Assembly (NCBI RefSeq): GCF_041227145.1
Contig: NZ_JBGFSP010000003.1
Coordinates: 3,472,001 to 3,536,000 of the forward strand
Source of the DNA: Bacteroides sp. AN502(2024)
GTDB lineage: Bacteria > Bacteroidota > Bacteroidia > Bacteroidales > Bacteroidaceae
Length of the DNA: 64,000 nt
Direction: 5' to 3'
Shown: in pieces, positions 1 to 8,187 of the stretch
Numbering within the stretch: the first letter of the stretch is position 1
How the letters are laid out: every line of letters begins with the position of its first letter
Program-made: the position numbers and the translations under genes
The notes under the pieces: model-generated
What the model was told of the DNA's origin: nothing
Database searches by the model: none
Seen by the model: only the letters and a program-made list of their open reading frames with translations

Positions 1-37
1 GTAACATCATAATTTTTTCATTTACATTCTTTTTCAT
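1..37 (-). CDS. start of an unidentified gene running off the left edge
   Basis: On the minus strand an ATG at 37-35 opens a frame (MKKNVNEKIMML) that leaves the window after 12 codons. It is preceded by the A-rich stretch usual before Bacteroides starts and by a perfect -7 box about 73 bp upstream (110-117). This promoter and start arrangement is the only evidence for a gene; too little is visible to name a product. Confidence 0.45.
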   Translation of the reverse strand, partial: MKKNVNEKIMML

Positions 38-109
38 TGTTTGTTTCCTCTTTTTTGCTCTCCACGTTTTGAAGAGCGGTTTTATATCTTGTTTTCTTTA
101 ATAACACTG

Positions 110-117
110 CAAAGATA
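110..117 (-). promoter_or_regulatory. Bacteroides -7 box (TATCTTTG)
   Basis: The minus strand reads TATCTTTG, a match to TAnnTTTG. It points at the partial gene leaving the left edge and implies a leader of roughly 65 nt. No gene other than that one lies in its path. Confidence 0.5.
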
Positions 118-312
118 CGAATTGTTTTTGAATGATGTGCTATAAAACATAGAAATTTTCTTTTTATTTTAAATTTTCTTTTTATAAAGGGCCGAATACG
201 CTCCATGTTACAAACGTGTTACAAAGTCTCTGCAATTCTCCACCGGTGATGATATTGTTCTTATCTATCACATTTTTTATGTATTTATCTAGGCTTTCAG
301 AAAATATTCTTG

Positions 313-320
313 TATTTTTG
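313..320 (+). promoter_or_regulatory. Bacteroides -7 box (TATTTTTG)
   Basis: Perfect TAnnTTTG match 42 bp before the ATG at 362. It decides the start of the downstream lipoprotein gene: a TTG in frame at 341 would extend the protein by seven residues ahead of the signal peptide, but the ATG at 362 gives a textbook lipoprotein N-terminus. Confidence 0.6.
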
Positions 321-361
321 TCAGTCAGTAACCTTATTATTTGAATAAACCAACGATTCGT

Positions 362-3085
362 ATGAAAACATTTACCCATCTTTTGTGTGTCCTGATTTTG
401 TCAGTTGTGCTGTTTGCATGTAACAATACTCATTTTCTCAAAGAAGAAGCCTACCGGAATCAGGTGGCTCAAGACTTTGAACTGAAGAAACAGGCACTTC
501 CTCATGGAGATTTATTTGCGATTTTTACCGATTCGGTTTTGTCACCCTACGAGCGCGAAGCATTGATGTTTCTCTATGCTTATATGCCTATCGGTGATGT
601 GACGGACTATTCGGGCGATTATTACCTGGAGAATGTCCGGCTGTCAAAGCAGACGCGCAGCGAAATGCCTTGGGGGAAAGAGATTCCCGATGAAGTGTTT
701 CGGCATTTTGTTTTGCCGATCCGGGTGAATAATGAGAACCTGGATGATTCCCGTCGTGTGTTTTATGGCGAACTGAAAGAGAGGGTGAAGGGACTGTCGA
801 TGAAAGAGGCTATATTAGAGGTGAATCACTGGTGTCATGAGAAAGTGATCTATCGTCCGAGTGATGCGCGTACCAGTTCGCCATTGGCTTCGGTCAAGAC
901 AGCGTATGGACGTTGTGGTGAAGAGTCTACATTTACCGTGGCTGCCCTCCGGGCGGTTGGTATTCCGGCGCGTCAGGTGTATACGCCTCGCTGGGCGCAT
1001 ACGGATGATAATCATGCCTGGGTGGAGGCATGGGCAGACGGACATTGGTATTTCTTCGGAGCCTGTGAGCCGGAGCCGGTTTTGAATCTGGGATGGTTCA
1101 ATGCTCCTGCCAGTCGGGGAATGTTGATGCATACGAAGGTCTTCGGGCGGTATAACGGTCCGGAGGAGATTATGCTGGAAACGCCGAATTATACGGAAAT
1201 CAATGTGATTGATAATTATGCGCCTATCGCTAAGGCCGTCGTGACGGTGACGGATGCCGGAGGGCAACCGGTAGAGGGCGCTAAAGTTGAATTTAAGATA
1301 TACAATTATGCGGAGTTCTATACGGTAGCCACGAAGTATACGGATGCGGAGGGGAAAGCCAGCCTGACTGCCGGTAAAGGAGATATGCTGGTTTGGGCAT
1401 CCCGTGACGGACGATTTGGTTATGCTAAATTATCTTTTGGAAAAGACCATGCACTGCAGCTCTCTTTAGATAAGAAAGAAGGGGAGGCTTATTCCTTGCC
1501 CATGGATCTTATTCCTCCGGTAGAAGGGGTGAATATCCCCGAAGTCACTCCCGAACAGCGGGCGGAGAACGACCGGCGAATGGCGCAAGAGGACTCGATC
1601 CGTAATGCGTATGTGGCAACAATGATGACGGAAAAACAAGCCGAAGAGTGGGTCGACAAACTATATGGGAATGCTTTGACATCGGAGAAGAAAGAAAAAC
1701 TGGCAGGCTTTATGGTTGCTTCCCGAGGGAATCACCAAACATTGAAAGACTTTCTTTTGCTTGTCAGAAAAGAGAAAGAGGCTGTCTCATGGGAAGAAAT
1801 GCGTGCCATGTGGATATTGGAGAGTCTCTCGGCAAAAGATCTCCTTGATGTAACGCTGGAGGTGCTGGAAGATCATTGGCAAACGAACCTTGCGGATTGG
1901 GAAAAGATAGATCTTGAACGTTTGAAAAGATTATATCTCAATCCTCCCCGCATAGCCAACGAAATGCTGACTCCTTATAAAAAGGCACTTCGCGAAGCGA
2001 TTGAAAAGACGGTGTACCAGTCGGTTCCCGATAGCATGAAACGCGATCCTAAGGTATTGATAGAGTGGTGTAGAAAAGAAATTAAAATCAATAATGAATT
2101 GAATTCCCAACAGATTCCCATCTCTCCGATGGGGGTATGGAAAGCGCGGGTGGCTGATGAGAAGTCACGTGACATATTCTTTGTAGCGGCTTGCCGGAGC
2201 ATGGGATGGATGCCTGCCTGGATTGATGAGGTGACCGGAAAGGTACAGATTCTAAATAAGGAGTTGGCTTTGGAAGATGTTGATTTCGAGACGGCTGCAT
2301 CTGTATTGTCGCAAAAAGGTGTGTTGAAGGCTAACTACACGCCTATCCGTTCGTTGGATAACCCTAAATATTATTCGCATTTCACGCTTTCCAAGTTTAA
2401 AAACGGCACTTTCCAGTTGCTTAACTATGATGAAGGGGGAGCAGATATGGGCGAGGGGACTACCTGGCGGAATCTATTAGAATGCGGGAAAGAGCTCGAT
2501 GAAGGGTATTATATGATGGTGACCGGAACCCGTCTGGCAAGCGGTGCGGTGCTTTCCAACATTACATTCTTTACGATAGAACCGGGCCGGACAACAACCA
2601 TTGATCTGGTGATGCGTGAAAGCCGGGATCAGGTGCAGGTGATCGGTAATTTCAATTCGGAAGCTACTTATCGTCCGGTGGGTAACAGTGGGCTGCAAAG
2701 TATGCTGCAAACTTGCGGACGTGGTTATTTTGTAGTAGCTGTTCTTGGAGTGGGGCAGGAGCCTACCAATCATGCACTAAGAGACATCGCTGCTTTGGGC
2801 AATGACTTCGAACAGTGGGGACGCAAAATGGTCTTTCTTTTTCCTTCGGAAGAACAATATAAGAAATTTAATGCCGATGAATTCAAGGGGCTTCCGTCTA
2901 CCATCACTTACGGTATCGATACTGATGATAGCATTCGGAAAGAAATTGTGCAAGCGATGAACTTGAATAACTCCATTCTGCCTGTCTTTATCATTGCCGA
3001 CACATTCAATAGGGTAGTCTTTGTGTCTCAAGGATATACGATTGGTTTAGGTGAGCAATTGATGAAGGTTGTACATGGATTATAA
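362..3085 (+). CDS. transglutaminase-like lipoprotein with C-terminal thioredoxin-like region
   Basis: A 907-residue exported protein. The N-terminus is a lipoprotein signal peptide with lipobox LFAC, lipid-bearing Cys at residue 20. Around residues 183-230 is a transglutaminase-like core: YGRCGEES with the nucleophile Cys near 185 and NHAWVEAW with the His near 218. The usual third residue (Asp) is not obvious; the equivalent strand reads WYFFGACEPE. A middle carboxypeptidase-regulatory/Ig-like strand region (PVEGAKVEFKIYN) follows, and the last ~120 residues resemble a thioredoxin fold without a CxxC pair. Proteins of this build are common and uncharacterised in Bacteroides; a role in peptide or peptidoglycan cross-link cleavage at the cell surface is inference. 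It is monocistronic between its own -7 box and a hairpin at 3309-3350. Confidence 0.85.
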   Translation: MKTFTHLLCVLILSVVLFACNNTHFLKEEAYRNQVAQDFELKKQALPHGDLFAIFTDSVLSPYEREALMFLYAYMPIGDVTDYSGDYYLENVRLSKQTRSEMPWGKEIPDEVFRHFVLPIRVNNENLDDSRRVFYGELKERVKGLSMKEAILEVNHWCHEKVIYRPSDARTSSPLASVKTAYGRCGEESTFTVAALRAVGIPARQVYTPRWAHTDDNHAWVEAWADGHWYFFGACEPEPVLNLGWFNAPASRGMLMHTKVFGRYNGPEEIMLETPNYTEINVIDNYAPIAKAVVTVTDAGGQPVEGAKVEFKIYNYAEFYTVATKYTDAEGKASLTAGKGDMLVWASRDGRFGYAKLSFGKDHALQLSLDKKEGEAYSLPMDLIPPVEGVNIPEVTPEQRAENDRRMAQEDSIRNAYVATMMTEKQAEEWVDKLYGNALTSEKKEKLAGFMVASRGNHQTLKDFLLLVRKEKEAVSWEEMRAMWILESLSAKDLLDVTLEVLEDHWQTNLADWEKIDLERLKRLYLNPPRIANEMLTPYKKALREAIEKTVYQSVPDSMKRDPKVLIEWCRKEIKINNELNSQQIPISPMGVWKARVADEKSRDIFFVAACRSMGWMPAWIDEVTGKVQILNKELALEDVDFETAASVLSQKGVLKANYTPIRSLDNPKYYSHFTLSKFKNGTFQLLNYDEGGADMGEGTTWRNLLECGKELDEGYYMMVTGTRLASGAVLSNITFFTIEPGRTTTIDLVMRESRDQVQVIGNFNSEATYRPVGNSGLQSMLQTCGRGYFVVAVLGVGQEPTNHALRDIAALGNDFEQWGRKMVFLFPSEEQYKKFNADEFKGLPSTITYGIDTDDSIRKEIVQAMNLNNSILPVFIIADTFNRVVFVSQGYTIGLGEQLMKVVHGL

Positions 3086-3180
3086 GAAAAATCAGAAGGT
3101 ATGACCGTTTTTTCGGATACCGGATACTGCTGTGGCAATGTAAAAATAACGTCCGTTCGATATAATTTTTAGTAACTGCA

Positions 3181-3268
3181 GAGGCTGTCTGACAAGACCT
3201 ATTTTAACGATTTCGAGGGTGTGTCATAATGCCTAAATAGAAAGATTTGAGACCTGTTAGACAGCCTC
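3181..3268. repeat. 88-bp inverted-repeat element (MITE-like)
   Basis: The ends GAGGCTGTCTGACAAG and its near-complement at 3251-3268 form an imperfect inverted repeat about 18 bp long. The interior (3214-3246) contains a 33-bp sequence that recurs with one mismatch at 4181-4213. GAGGCTGTCT-type ends are typical of small non-autonomous relatives of insertion sequences. No ORF inside. Confidence 0.55.
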
Positions 3269-3308
3269 ACCATGCGGATGAAGTTATATCGCATTGACGT
3301 TAAAATAG

Positions 3309-3350
3309 AAATGGTGAACAAAAAGCTTCAAAGTTGTCTGTTCACCATTT
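3309..3350. terminator. bidirectional hairpin between convergent genes
   Basis: A perfect 12-bp stem, AAATGGTGAACA (3309-3320) with TGTTCACCATTT (3339-3350). It lies between the 3' ends of the plus-strand lipoprotein gene and minus-strand cutC, and is T-rich on the minus-strand exit side. It probably ends both transcripts. Confidence 0.6.
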
Positions 3351-3374
3351 CTTAGTATGTAGTAGGGCGATAAC

Positions 3375-4130
3375 TTACCTCTTTTTATGTAGAGCTTCCA
3401 TTGTCTCTTTGACTCTTCGGACGGAAGTCACGTTCCGTTCGTACTCGTTGATATGTACTGTTCCGCCCATTGAGACTACTTCATTTCTGAATTTCATTCC
3501 ACTTTCAATGCTTTCGCGTGCCGAGAAATGAAACTCGTTGATACCGGTTCCTGCTGCAATCCGTGCAATGTTATTTTCATTGACTCCACAGCCGGCGAGT
3601 AACGTAATTCTGCCCGCAGCCAATCCTTGCAACTCTTTTAAAAGGCGGATGCCTTGTTCTGCCGTAGGTTGCTGACCGGAAGTCAGAATACGATTGCATC
3701 CCAGCTTGATGATCTCCTCCAGTGCCTTTTGCGGATTACGACATACGTCGAATGCCCGGTGGAAGGTGACTGACAACCCTTTAGAGGCTTCCATCAAAGT
3801 CTGCATGGAGGTGATGTCTACCTCGCCGTCTGCTGACAGACAACCGAATACAACTCCGTCTGCCCCCAATCTCCGTGCAATTTCGATGTCTTTCAGCATG
3901 GTACTGATTTCTATATCCGAATAAAGAAAATCTCCTCCACGTGGTCGGATGATAACGTGCAGGCGGGTATGAGTCAGCACTTCCCTTGCAATGGCTATTT
4001 CACCGTAGGAAGGGGTTGTCCCACCTTCCGGAATTCCGGCACACAGCTCTACGCGGTCTGCGCCACCTTCCTGTGCAGCCAGACAGCTCTCTACTGAATT
4101 GGTACAAATCTCAAATTGATACTTTCCCAT
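3375..4130 (-). CDS. cutC: copper homeostasis protein CutC
   Basis: A 251-residue CutC-family protein, a TIM-barrel protein historically linked to copper tolerance; its biochemical reaction is uncertain. Family landmarks: QFEICTNSVESCLAAQEGGADRVELC near the N-terminus, IRPRGGDFLYSD near residue 75, FHRAFDVC near 130 and LLAGCGVNENN near 185. I start at the ATG giving MGKYQFEIC rather than the in-frame ATG 39 bp upstream, because the upstream one lies inside a nested inverted-repeat element (4150-4312) and family members begin near this point. The gene is alone on its strand between a hairpin and that element. Confidence 0.9.
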   Translation of the reverse strand: MGKYQFEICTNSVESCLAAQEGGADRVELCAGIPEGGTTPSYGEIAIAREVLTHTRLHVIIRPRGGDFLYSDIEISTMLKDIEIARRLGADGVVFGCLSADGEVDITSMQTLMEASKGLSVTFHRAFDVCRNPQKALEEIIKLGCNRILTSGQQPTAEQGIRLLKELQGLAAGRITLLAGCGVNENNIARIAAGTGINEFHFSARESIESGMKFRNEVVSMGGTVHINEYERNVTSVRRVKETMEALHKKR

Positions 4131-4149
4131 AGTCGTGATATTAAGAAGA

Positions 4150-4312
4150 GGAGGTGTCATAACTCTCATTAATTAAAAATCGAGGGTGTGTCATAATGCC
4201 TAAATATAAAGATCTACCCCTGCCACAGATAGCTATAGCAGGGGTAATCTCCTCAAAAAGGGAATATTGACACACCCCCCAATTCCGATCGAAGAGGAGT
4301 TATGACACCTCC
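4150..4312. repeat. 163-bp nested inverted-repeat element
   Basis: Three nested perfect stems share a centre: outer 16 bp (4150-4165 with 4297-4312, GGAGGTGTCATAACTC), middle 10 bp (4184-4193 with 4268-4277, GGGTGTGTCA), inner 9 bp (4215-4223 with 4238-4246, TACCCCTGC). It shares a 33-bp stretch with the element at 3181-3268. It contains no ORF, sits between cutC and rny and covers the upstream side of cutC. It looks like a MITE or a MITE inside another. Confidence 0.6.
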
Positions 4313-4314
4313 TT

Positions 4315-4402
4315 TATGTGAATCTTTTTTTGAATTTATGTGAATCCTCTTTTGAATTTATATGAATCTTCTTTTGAATCTGTATGAGTTTTCTTTTGAA
4401 TC
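4315..4402. repeat. 22-bp tandem array, 4 copies
   Basis: Four consecutive 22-bp units beginning at 4315, 4337, 4359 and 4381, of the form tatgtgaatc-(pyrimidine tract)-ttgaatt. It abuts the nested inverted repeat and lies 7 bp beyond the rny stop codon, so it forms the 3' region of the rny transcript. Its period equals that of four other arrays in the window. Confidence 0.85.
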
Positions 4403-4408
4403 GTTACG

Positions 4409-5944
4409 TTATTTGGCGAAACTTACCGCACGTGTTTCACGGATGACGGTAATCTTCACCTGTCCCGGGTAAGTCATTTCATCCTGAATCTTTTTGGCAA
4501 TTTCACCTGACAGGCTCTCTGTCTGCTTGTCGTCGATCTTATCTGCACCGACAATAACGCGGAGCTCGCGTCCTGCCTGGATGGCATAAGTCTTTGTTAC
4601 ACCCGGATAAGACATGGCCAGTTGTTCGAGATCGTTCAACCGTTTGATATAAGCCTCTACGATTTCGCGGCGTGCACCCGGACGTGCACCGGAGATGGCG
4701 TCACATACCTGTACGATAGGAGCCAGCAGACTGGTCATTTCCGTTTCGTCGTGGTGAGCACCGATAGCGTTGCAGATATCCGGTTTCTCTTTGTATTTCT
4801 CGGCAAGTTTCATACCCAGTAATGCGTGTGGCAATTCCGGCTCTTCATCGGGTACTTTACCGATATCATGCAGCAAACCTGCACGTTTTGCTTTCTTCGG
4901 GTTCAGTCCCAGTTCAGATGCCATCACAGCACAAAGATTGGCTGTCTCACGTGCATGCTGCAATAAGTTCTGGCCGTAAGAAGAACGATATTTCATCTTA
5001 CCGATGATGCGGATCAATTCAGGGTGCAGACCGTGGATACCCAGGTCGATGGTTGTACGTTTACCGGTTTCGATAATCTCTTCCTCCACCTGTTTGCGCA
5101 CTTTAGCCACCACTTCCTCGATACGGGCCGGGTGGATACGTCCGTCGGTCACGAGCTGGTGCAATGCCAAGCGGGCAATTTCACGGCGAACCGGATCGAA
5201 GGCAGAAAGAACGATTGCTTCCGGAGTGTCGTCAACCACGATTTCAACACCGGTAGCGGCTTCCAAGGCACGGATATTACGTCCTTCACGTCCGATAATA
5301 CGTCCTTTGATTTCATCCGATTCAATATGGAATACCGTAACGGAGTTTTCAATGGCAGTCTCCGTAGCTACCCGTTGGATAGACTGGATGACGATCCGTT
5401 TCGCTTCTTTGCTGGCGGTTAACTTGGCATCGTCCATAATGTCGTTGATGAATGATTGTGCCTGCGTTTTGGCTTCTTCTTTCAGTGATTCTACCAATCG
5501 CTCTTTAGCCTCCTCGGCAGACAATCCGGAGATTGCTTCCAGTTTCTCGATTTCCTGTTGTTGCAGTCTATCAAGTTCGTCTTTTTTCTTATCAACAATG
5601 ACAAGTTGGGCTTCCAGGTTTTCTTTAACAGCTTCGGCTTCCATCTTTTTACGTTGGATTTCCTCCTGCCGCTGGTTCAGAACCATTTCACGTTGTTTCA
5701 GTTTGTTTTCCGCCTGCTGAATCTTCTGATTCCGCAATGCTACTTCTTTCTCAAGGTCTGCTTTTTTATTCAGGAATTTCTCCTTTACTTCCAGCAGTTT
5801 GTTTTTCTTAATGACTTCCGCTTCCGTTTCCGCTTCTTTCAGGACATTGTCGTATTTGGATTTCAGTACATACCGGAATAGTATATATGAAAGGATTCCT
5901 CCTACGATGAAGCAGGCAATTGCCGTTACTATTATTGCTATCAT
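4409..5944 (-). CDS. rny: ribonuclease Y
   Basis: A 511-residue endoribonuclease that initiates mRNA decay from the inner membrane. The order is standard: N-terminal transmembrane helix (residues ~4-24), long charged coiled coil (~30-180), KH domain with [15 protein letters not shown] (~213-227), then an HD domain with LLQHARE and the metal-binding HD pair in LLHDIGK (~360). Full family length. It is the last gene of a minus-strand cluster (coiled-coil gene, zapA, 6S-like RNA, rny). Confidence 0.97.
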   Translation of the reverse strand: MIAIIVTAIACFIVGGILSYILFRYVLKSKYDNVLKEAETEAEVIKKNKLLEVKEKFLNKKADLEKEVALRNQKIQQAENKLKQREMVLNQRQEEIQRKKMEAEAVKENLEAQLVIVDKKKDELDRLQQQEIEKLEAISGLSAEEAKERLVESLKEEAKTQAQSFINDIMDDAKLTASKEAKRIVIQSIQRVATETAIENSVTVFHIESDEIKGRIIGREGRNIRALEAATGVEIVVDDTPEAIVLSAFDPVRREIARLALHQLVTDGRIHPARIEEVVAKVRKQVEEEIIETGKRTTIDLGIHGLHPELIRIIGKMKYRSSYGQNLLQHARETANLCAVMASELGLNPKKAKRAGLLHDIGKVPDEEPELPHALLGMKLAEKYKEKPDICNAIGAHHDETEMTSLLAPIVQVCDAISGARPGARREIVEAYIKRLNDLEQLAMSYPGVTKTYAIQAGRELRVIVGADKIDDKQTESLSGEIAKKIQDEMTYPGQVKITVIRETRAVSFAK

Positions 5945-5969
5945 TTTACATTTAAATTAAATATATAAA

Positions 5970-6060
5970 TAAAAACGCACCGCTACCTATCTAAGCATAT
6001 CTTTCTGCTTGGATATTGTGCAGTGCGTGGTTGTTTTATCTCTTATCAGTGAATAGCCGG
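5970..6060 (-). ncRNA. ssrS: 6S-like RNA (6S-Flavo type candidate)
   Basis: In the zapA-rny gap the minus strand folds into a 9-bp closing stem ACGCACTGC/GCGGTGCGT (outer limits 6028 and 5975), a symmetric 9+9-nt internal bubble, and a 5-bp hairpin AAGCA/TGCTT, followed by TTTTTATTTA. A closing stem plus a central open bubble plus an apical hairpin is the 6S plan, which mimics an open promoter and binds RNA polymerase. As I recall, Bacteroidetes have a short 6S form (6S-Flavo), and zapA is a frequent neighbour of 6S. The exact ends are uncertain. The alternative is a simple attenuator of rny. Confidence 0.5.
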
Positions 6061-6067
6061 TCGAAAC

Positions 6068-6358
6068 TTATTTCTCATTAAAATAATCTTCCAGCAATTC
6101 TGTCAGTTCTTTTACCTTCTCCACATAGGGGCTAGTATCATTACGTTGCATCAATTGCAGTTTCTCTAACGAGAACTGATAGGCTACCATGGCAATAACT
6201 TTCTCAGGTTCCAGATTCTTATAAGCTTCCCGATACTTATTAAGCCTGATATTTACCTGCTTGGCGGCTTCCCGTACCATTTGTTCTTCCTCACGGTTGA
6301 TGGTTAACGGATAGTTTGAATCTGCTATCTGCAGGTTTATCTTTATTTTATCGTTCAT
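6068..6358 (-). CDS. zapA: cell division protein ZapA
   Basis: A 96-residue ZapA, which cross-links FtsZ protofilaments at the division ring. The N-terminal globular part (KINLQIADSNYPLTINREEEQMVREAAKQVN, ~4-35) is followed by a C-terminal coiled coil (~55-90) containing the typical VIAMVAYQFSLE. It follows a coiled-coil gene by 11 bp and precedes the 6S-like RNA. The length is standard. Confidence 0.9.
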   Translation of the reverse strand: MNDKIKINLQIADSNYPLTINREEEQMVREAAKQVNIRLNKYREAYKNLEPEKVIAMVAYQFSLEKLQLMQRNDTSPYVEKVKELTELLEDYFNEK

Positions 6359-6369
6359 ACATCTTCTTC

Positions 6370-6663
6370 TTATTCATTCAACAAAGCGATGCATTTATCG
6401 ACTTCACGCACTAATTTTGACAATCGCAGCTTCGTCTCTTTCACGTCGCTGCCGTTAAGGCTGATTGCCGTAGCTGTTTTTAGGTTTGTATAGCTGACTT
6501 CCAATTCATTGTATTGAGCTTGTACCTTCTCATTTTTTAGCTTTTCATTATCGAGAAGCTTTCTCAACTCGGCATTTTCACGTTTTAGTTCATCGTGCAA
6601 ATAAATCAAATGCCGTAGTTGCGTTTCAAAGGTATTCAATAACTTTTTTTCTTCTTCTGTCAT
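6370..6663 (-). CDS. small coiled-coil protein upstream of zapA
   Basis: A 97-residue protein, MTEEEKKLL onward, almost entirely coiled coil (residues ~15-60, heptad-rich with LKRENAELRKLL). It has no recognised enzymatic motif. Co-transcription with zapA (11-bp gap) suggests a divisome accessory role like ZapB, but this is inference from position and structure. I reject the longer reading from 6684 because a perfect -7 box (6684-6691) overlaps that start; the ATG at 6663 leaves a leader of about 14 nt. Confidence 0.8.
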   Translation of the reverse strand: MTEEEKKLLNTFETQLRHLIYLHDELKRENAELRKLLDNEKLKNEKVQAQYNELEVSYTNLKTATAISLNGSDVKETKLRLSKLVREVDKCIALLNE

Positions 6664-6683
6664 CACTACACCAAAATTGTACA

Positions 6684-6691
6684 CAAAAATA
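6684..6691 (-). promoter_or_regulatory. -7 box for the coiled-coil/zapA/rny cluster
   Basis: TATTTTTG on the minus strand, 21 bp before the ATG at 6663. It fixes that start codon and implies a very short leader. It probably drives the coiled-coil gene, zapA, the 6S-like RNA and possibly rny. Confidence 0.6.
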
Positions 6692-6818
6692 CGATTAACT
6701 CTGATATTACAAAAACTTTTTATGAGAAAATGTTCTTTTTAGCCTAAATTAGCCATGAATAGAGAGGAAATTGGAGTAATTATGCAGGAAATAAGTGTTG
6801 TTTACAAGGAATATCGCA

Positions 6819-7178
6819 TTACTTTAACGTCTTGAAAGAAAGAATATGGTAAGTGACTCCTGCGGCAATCAGTCCCAGGAGAATCTTTACCCATATCAAG
6901 GGAATCAGGAAGAAAATGCAGTAAAGCATCGTTCCCCACATTAATACGAGAGAAATTATTTTGGCACGGAGAGGAATCGCCTTGTTTTCGCGGAAATTGC
7001 GGATATAAGGGCCGAAGTGCCGATGATTGAGCAACCAGTTATATAATCGGGGCGAACCCTTGAAATAAAGGGCAGCGGTGAGTAATAGAAAAGGGGTAGT
7101 AGGTAGTAGCGGCAGAAAGATGCCGAGAATACCGAGTGCAAGGGAAATGCTACCTAAAACAATATACAGAGTTTTCAT
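6819..7178 (-). CDS. YbaN-family (DUF454) inner-membrane protein
   Basis: A 119-residue membrane protein of the YbaN/DUF454 family, function unknown. Visible: MKTLYIVLGSISLALGILG, then LPLLPTTPFLLL (family hallmark, residues ~25-36), YFKGSPRLYNWLLNHRHFGPYI, and two closely spaced C-terminal hydrophobic helices (~75-115). The family normally starts at the M-(K/R)-x-L-Y position, which is the ATG used here (six residues inside the longest reading). The -7 box ends only four bases before this ATG, so the mRNA should be leaderless or nearly so. Confidence 0.85.
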   Translation of the reverse strand: MKTLYIVLGSISLALGILGIFLPLLPTTPFLLLTAALYFKGSPRLYNWLLNHRHFGPYIRNFRENKAIPLRAKIISLVLMWGTMLYCIFFLIPLIWVKILLGLIAAGVTYHILSFKTLK

Positions 7179-7182
7179 GCGG

Positions 7183-7190
7183 CAAAGATA
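7183..7190 (-). promoter_or_regulatory. -7 box abutting the DUF454 start codon
   Basis: TATCTTTG on the minus strand, followed by CCGC and then the ATG. With the usual transcription start about 7 nt past the box, the first transcribed base falls at the start codon. Confidence 0.55.
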
Positions 7191-7244
7191 ATGCAAAAAA
7201 GGGAAAAAATAACATTCTTTGCTGGATGAACTCTTATTTTGTGT

Positions 7245-7252
7245 TACCTTTG
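7245..7252 (+). promoter_or_regulatory. -7 box for queD-queE
   Basis: TACCTTTG on the plus strand, 53 bp before the queD ATG at 7306. No preQ1-type aptamer was recognised in the short leader. Confidence 0.55.
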
Positions 7253-7305
7253 CCGTTGCATCGAGGTGACATTAGATGCGTGTAACTATTAAAATACATA
7301 CACCA

Positions 7306-7638
7306 ATGTTTACAGTAATCAAACGCATGGAGATTTCGGCTTCCCATAAGCTGGTACTCCCGTATCGCAGTAAATGCACCAGTTTACACGGTCACAACTG
7401 GATCATCACCGTCTATTGTCGTTCCGTACAGCTCAACGCCGAAGGAATGGTGGTGGATTTTACCCGCATCAAAGAAGTGGTCATGGAGAAACTCGACCAT
7501 CAAAATCTGAATGAAGTACTCCCCTTTAATCCCACAGCGGAGAATATCGCCCGGTGGGTATGCAATCAGATTCCTCAATGCTATAAAGTGGAAGTGCAGG
7601 AATCGGAAGGAAATATGGCTATCTATGAGAAAGATTAA
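7306..7638 (+). CDS. queD: 6-carboxytetrahydropterin synthase QueD
   Basis: A 110-residue QueD/PTPS-family enzyme making 6-carboxy-5,6,7,8-tetrahydropterin from dihydroneopterin triphosphate in queuosine synthesis. The zinc ligands are visible: His in SASHKL and the His pair in LHGHNW; the later GMVVDFTRIKEVV and LDHQNLNE blocks are also typical. I use the ATG at 7306 (MFTVIKRMEISASHKL) rather than the in-frame ATG at 7276, since family members start close to the first beta strand. It overlaps queE by 14 bp, so translation is likely coupled. Confidence 0.9.
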   Translation: MFTVIKRMEISASHKLVLPYRSKCTSLHGHNWIITVYCRSVQLNAEGMVVDFTRIKEVVMEKLDHQNLNEVLPFNPTAENIARWVCNQIPQCYKVEVQESEGNMAIYEKD

Positions 7639-8170
7639 TGAAATCTTTTACAGTTTGCAGGGCGAAGGCTATCACACCGGAACTCCGGCTATCTTTGTCC
7701 GCTTTTCCGGCTGTAACCTGAAATGTGACTTTTGCGATACACAACACGAAGAAGGAACGATGATGACCGATGAGGAAATTATCACCGAAGTGAAAAAATA
7801 TCCAGCCGTTACCGTTGTCCTTACGGGTGGCGAACCTTCCTTATGGATAGACGAACCATTGATCGACCTGTTGCACCAGGCGGGTAAATATGTGACCATC
7901 GAAACCAACGGCACACACCCCTTACCGGCAGCTATCGATTGGGTGACTTGCTCACCCAAACGAGGAACGAAACTGGCAATCAACCGGATGGATGAAGTAA
8001 AAGTTGTCTATGAAGGGCAAGATATAAGTATTTACGAACTACTTCCTGCTGAGCATTTTTTTCTCCAGCCTTGTTCTTGTAATAACATTGCTTCAACAGT
8101 GGATTGTGTAATGCGACATCCCAAATGGAGGCTCAGTCTGCAAACACACAAGTTAATCGATATCCGTTGA
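7625..8170 (+). CDS. queE: 7-carboxy-7-deazaguanine synthase QueE
   Basis: A 181-residue radical SAM enzyme converting QueD's product to 7-carboxy-7-deazaguanine. After IFYSLQGEGYHTG (substrate-binding QGEG) comes the cluster motif CNLKCDFC (CxxxCxxC), then LTGGEP for SAM binding and ETNGT. The ATG at 7625 lies within the queD 3' end; the longer reading from 7511 is queD antiframe sequence. queD and queE together supply the preQ0 branch; queC and queF are not in this window. Confidence 0.93.
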   Translation: MRKINEIFYSLQGEGYHTGTPAIFVRFSGCNLKCDFCDTQHEEGTMMTDEEIITEVKKYPAVTVVLTGGEPSLWIDEPLIDLLHQAGKYVTIETNGTHPLPAAIDWVTCSPKRGTKLAINRMDEVKVVYEGQDISIYELLPAEHFFLQPCSCNNIASTVDCVMRHPKWRLSLQTHKLIDIR

Positions 8171-8187
8171 ACCGGATGTTATTTAGT

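Noticed and set aside
5004..5720. 238-codon plus-strand frame antisense to rny
   Set aside because: Ser/Ile/Arg-rich translation of the complementary strand of the rny coiled coil; no start signals.
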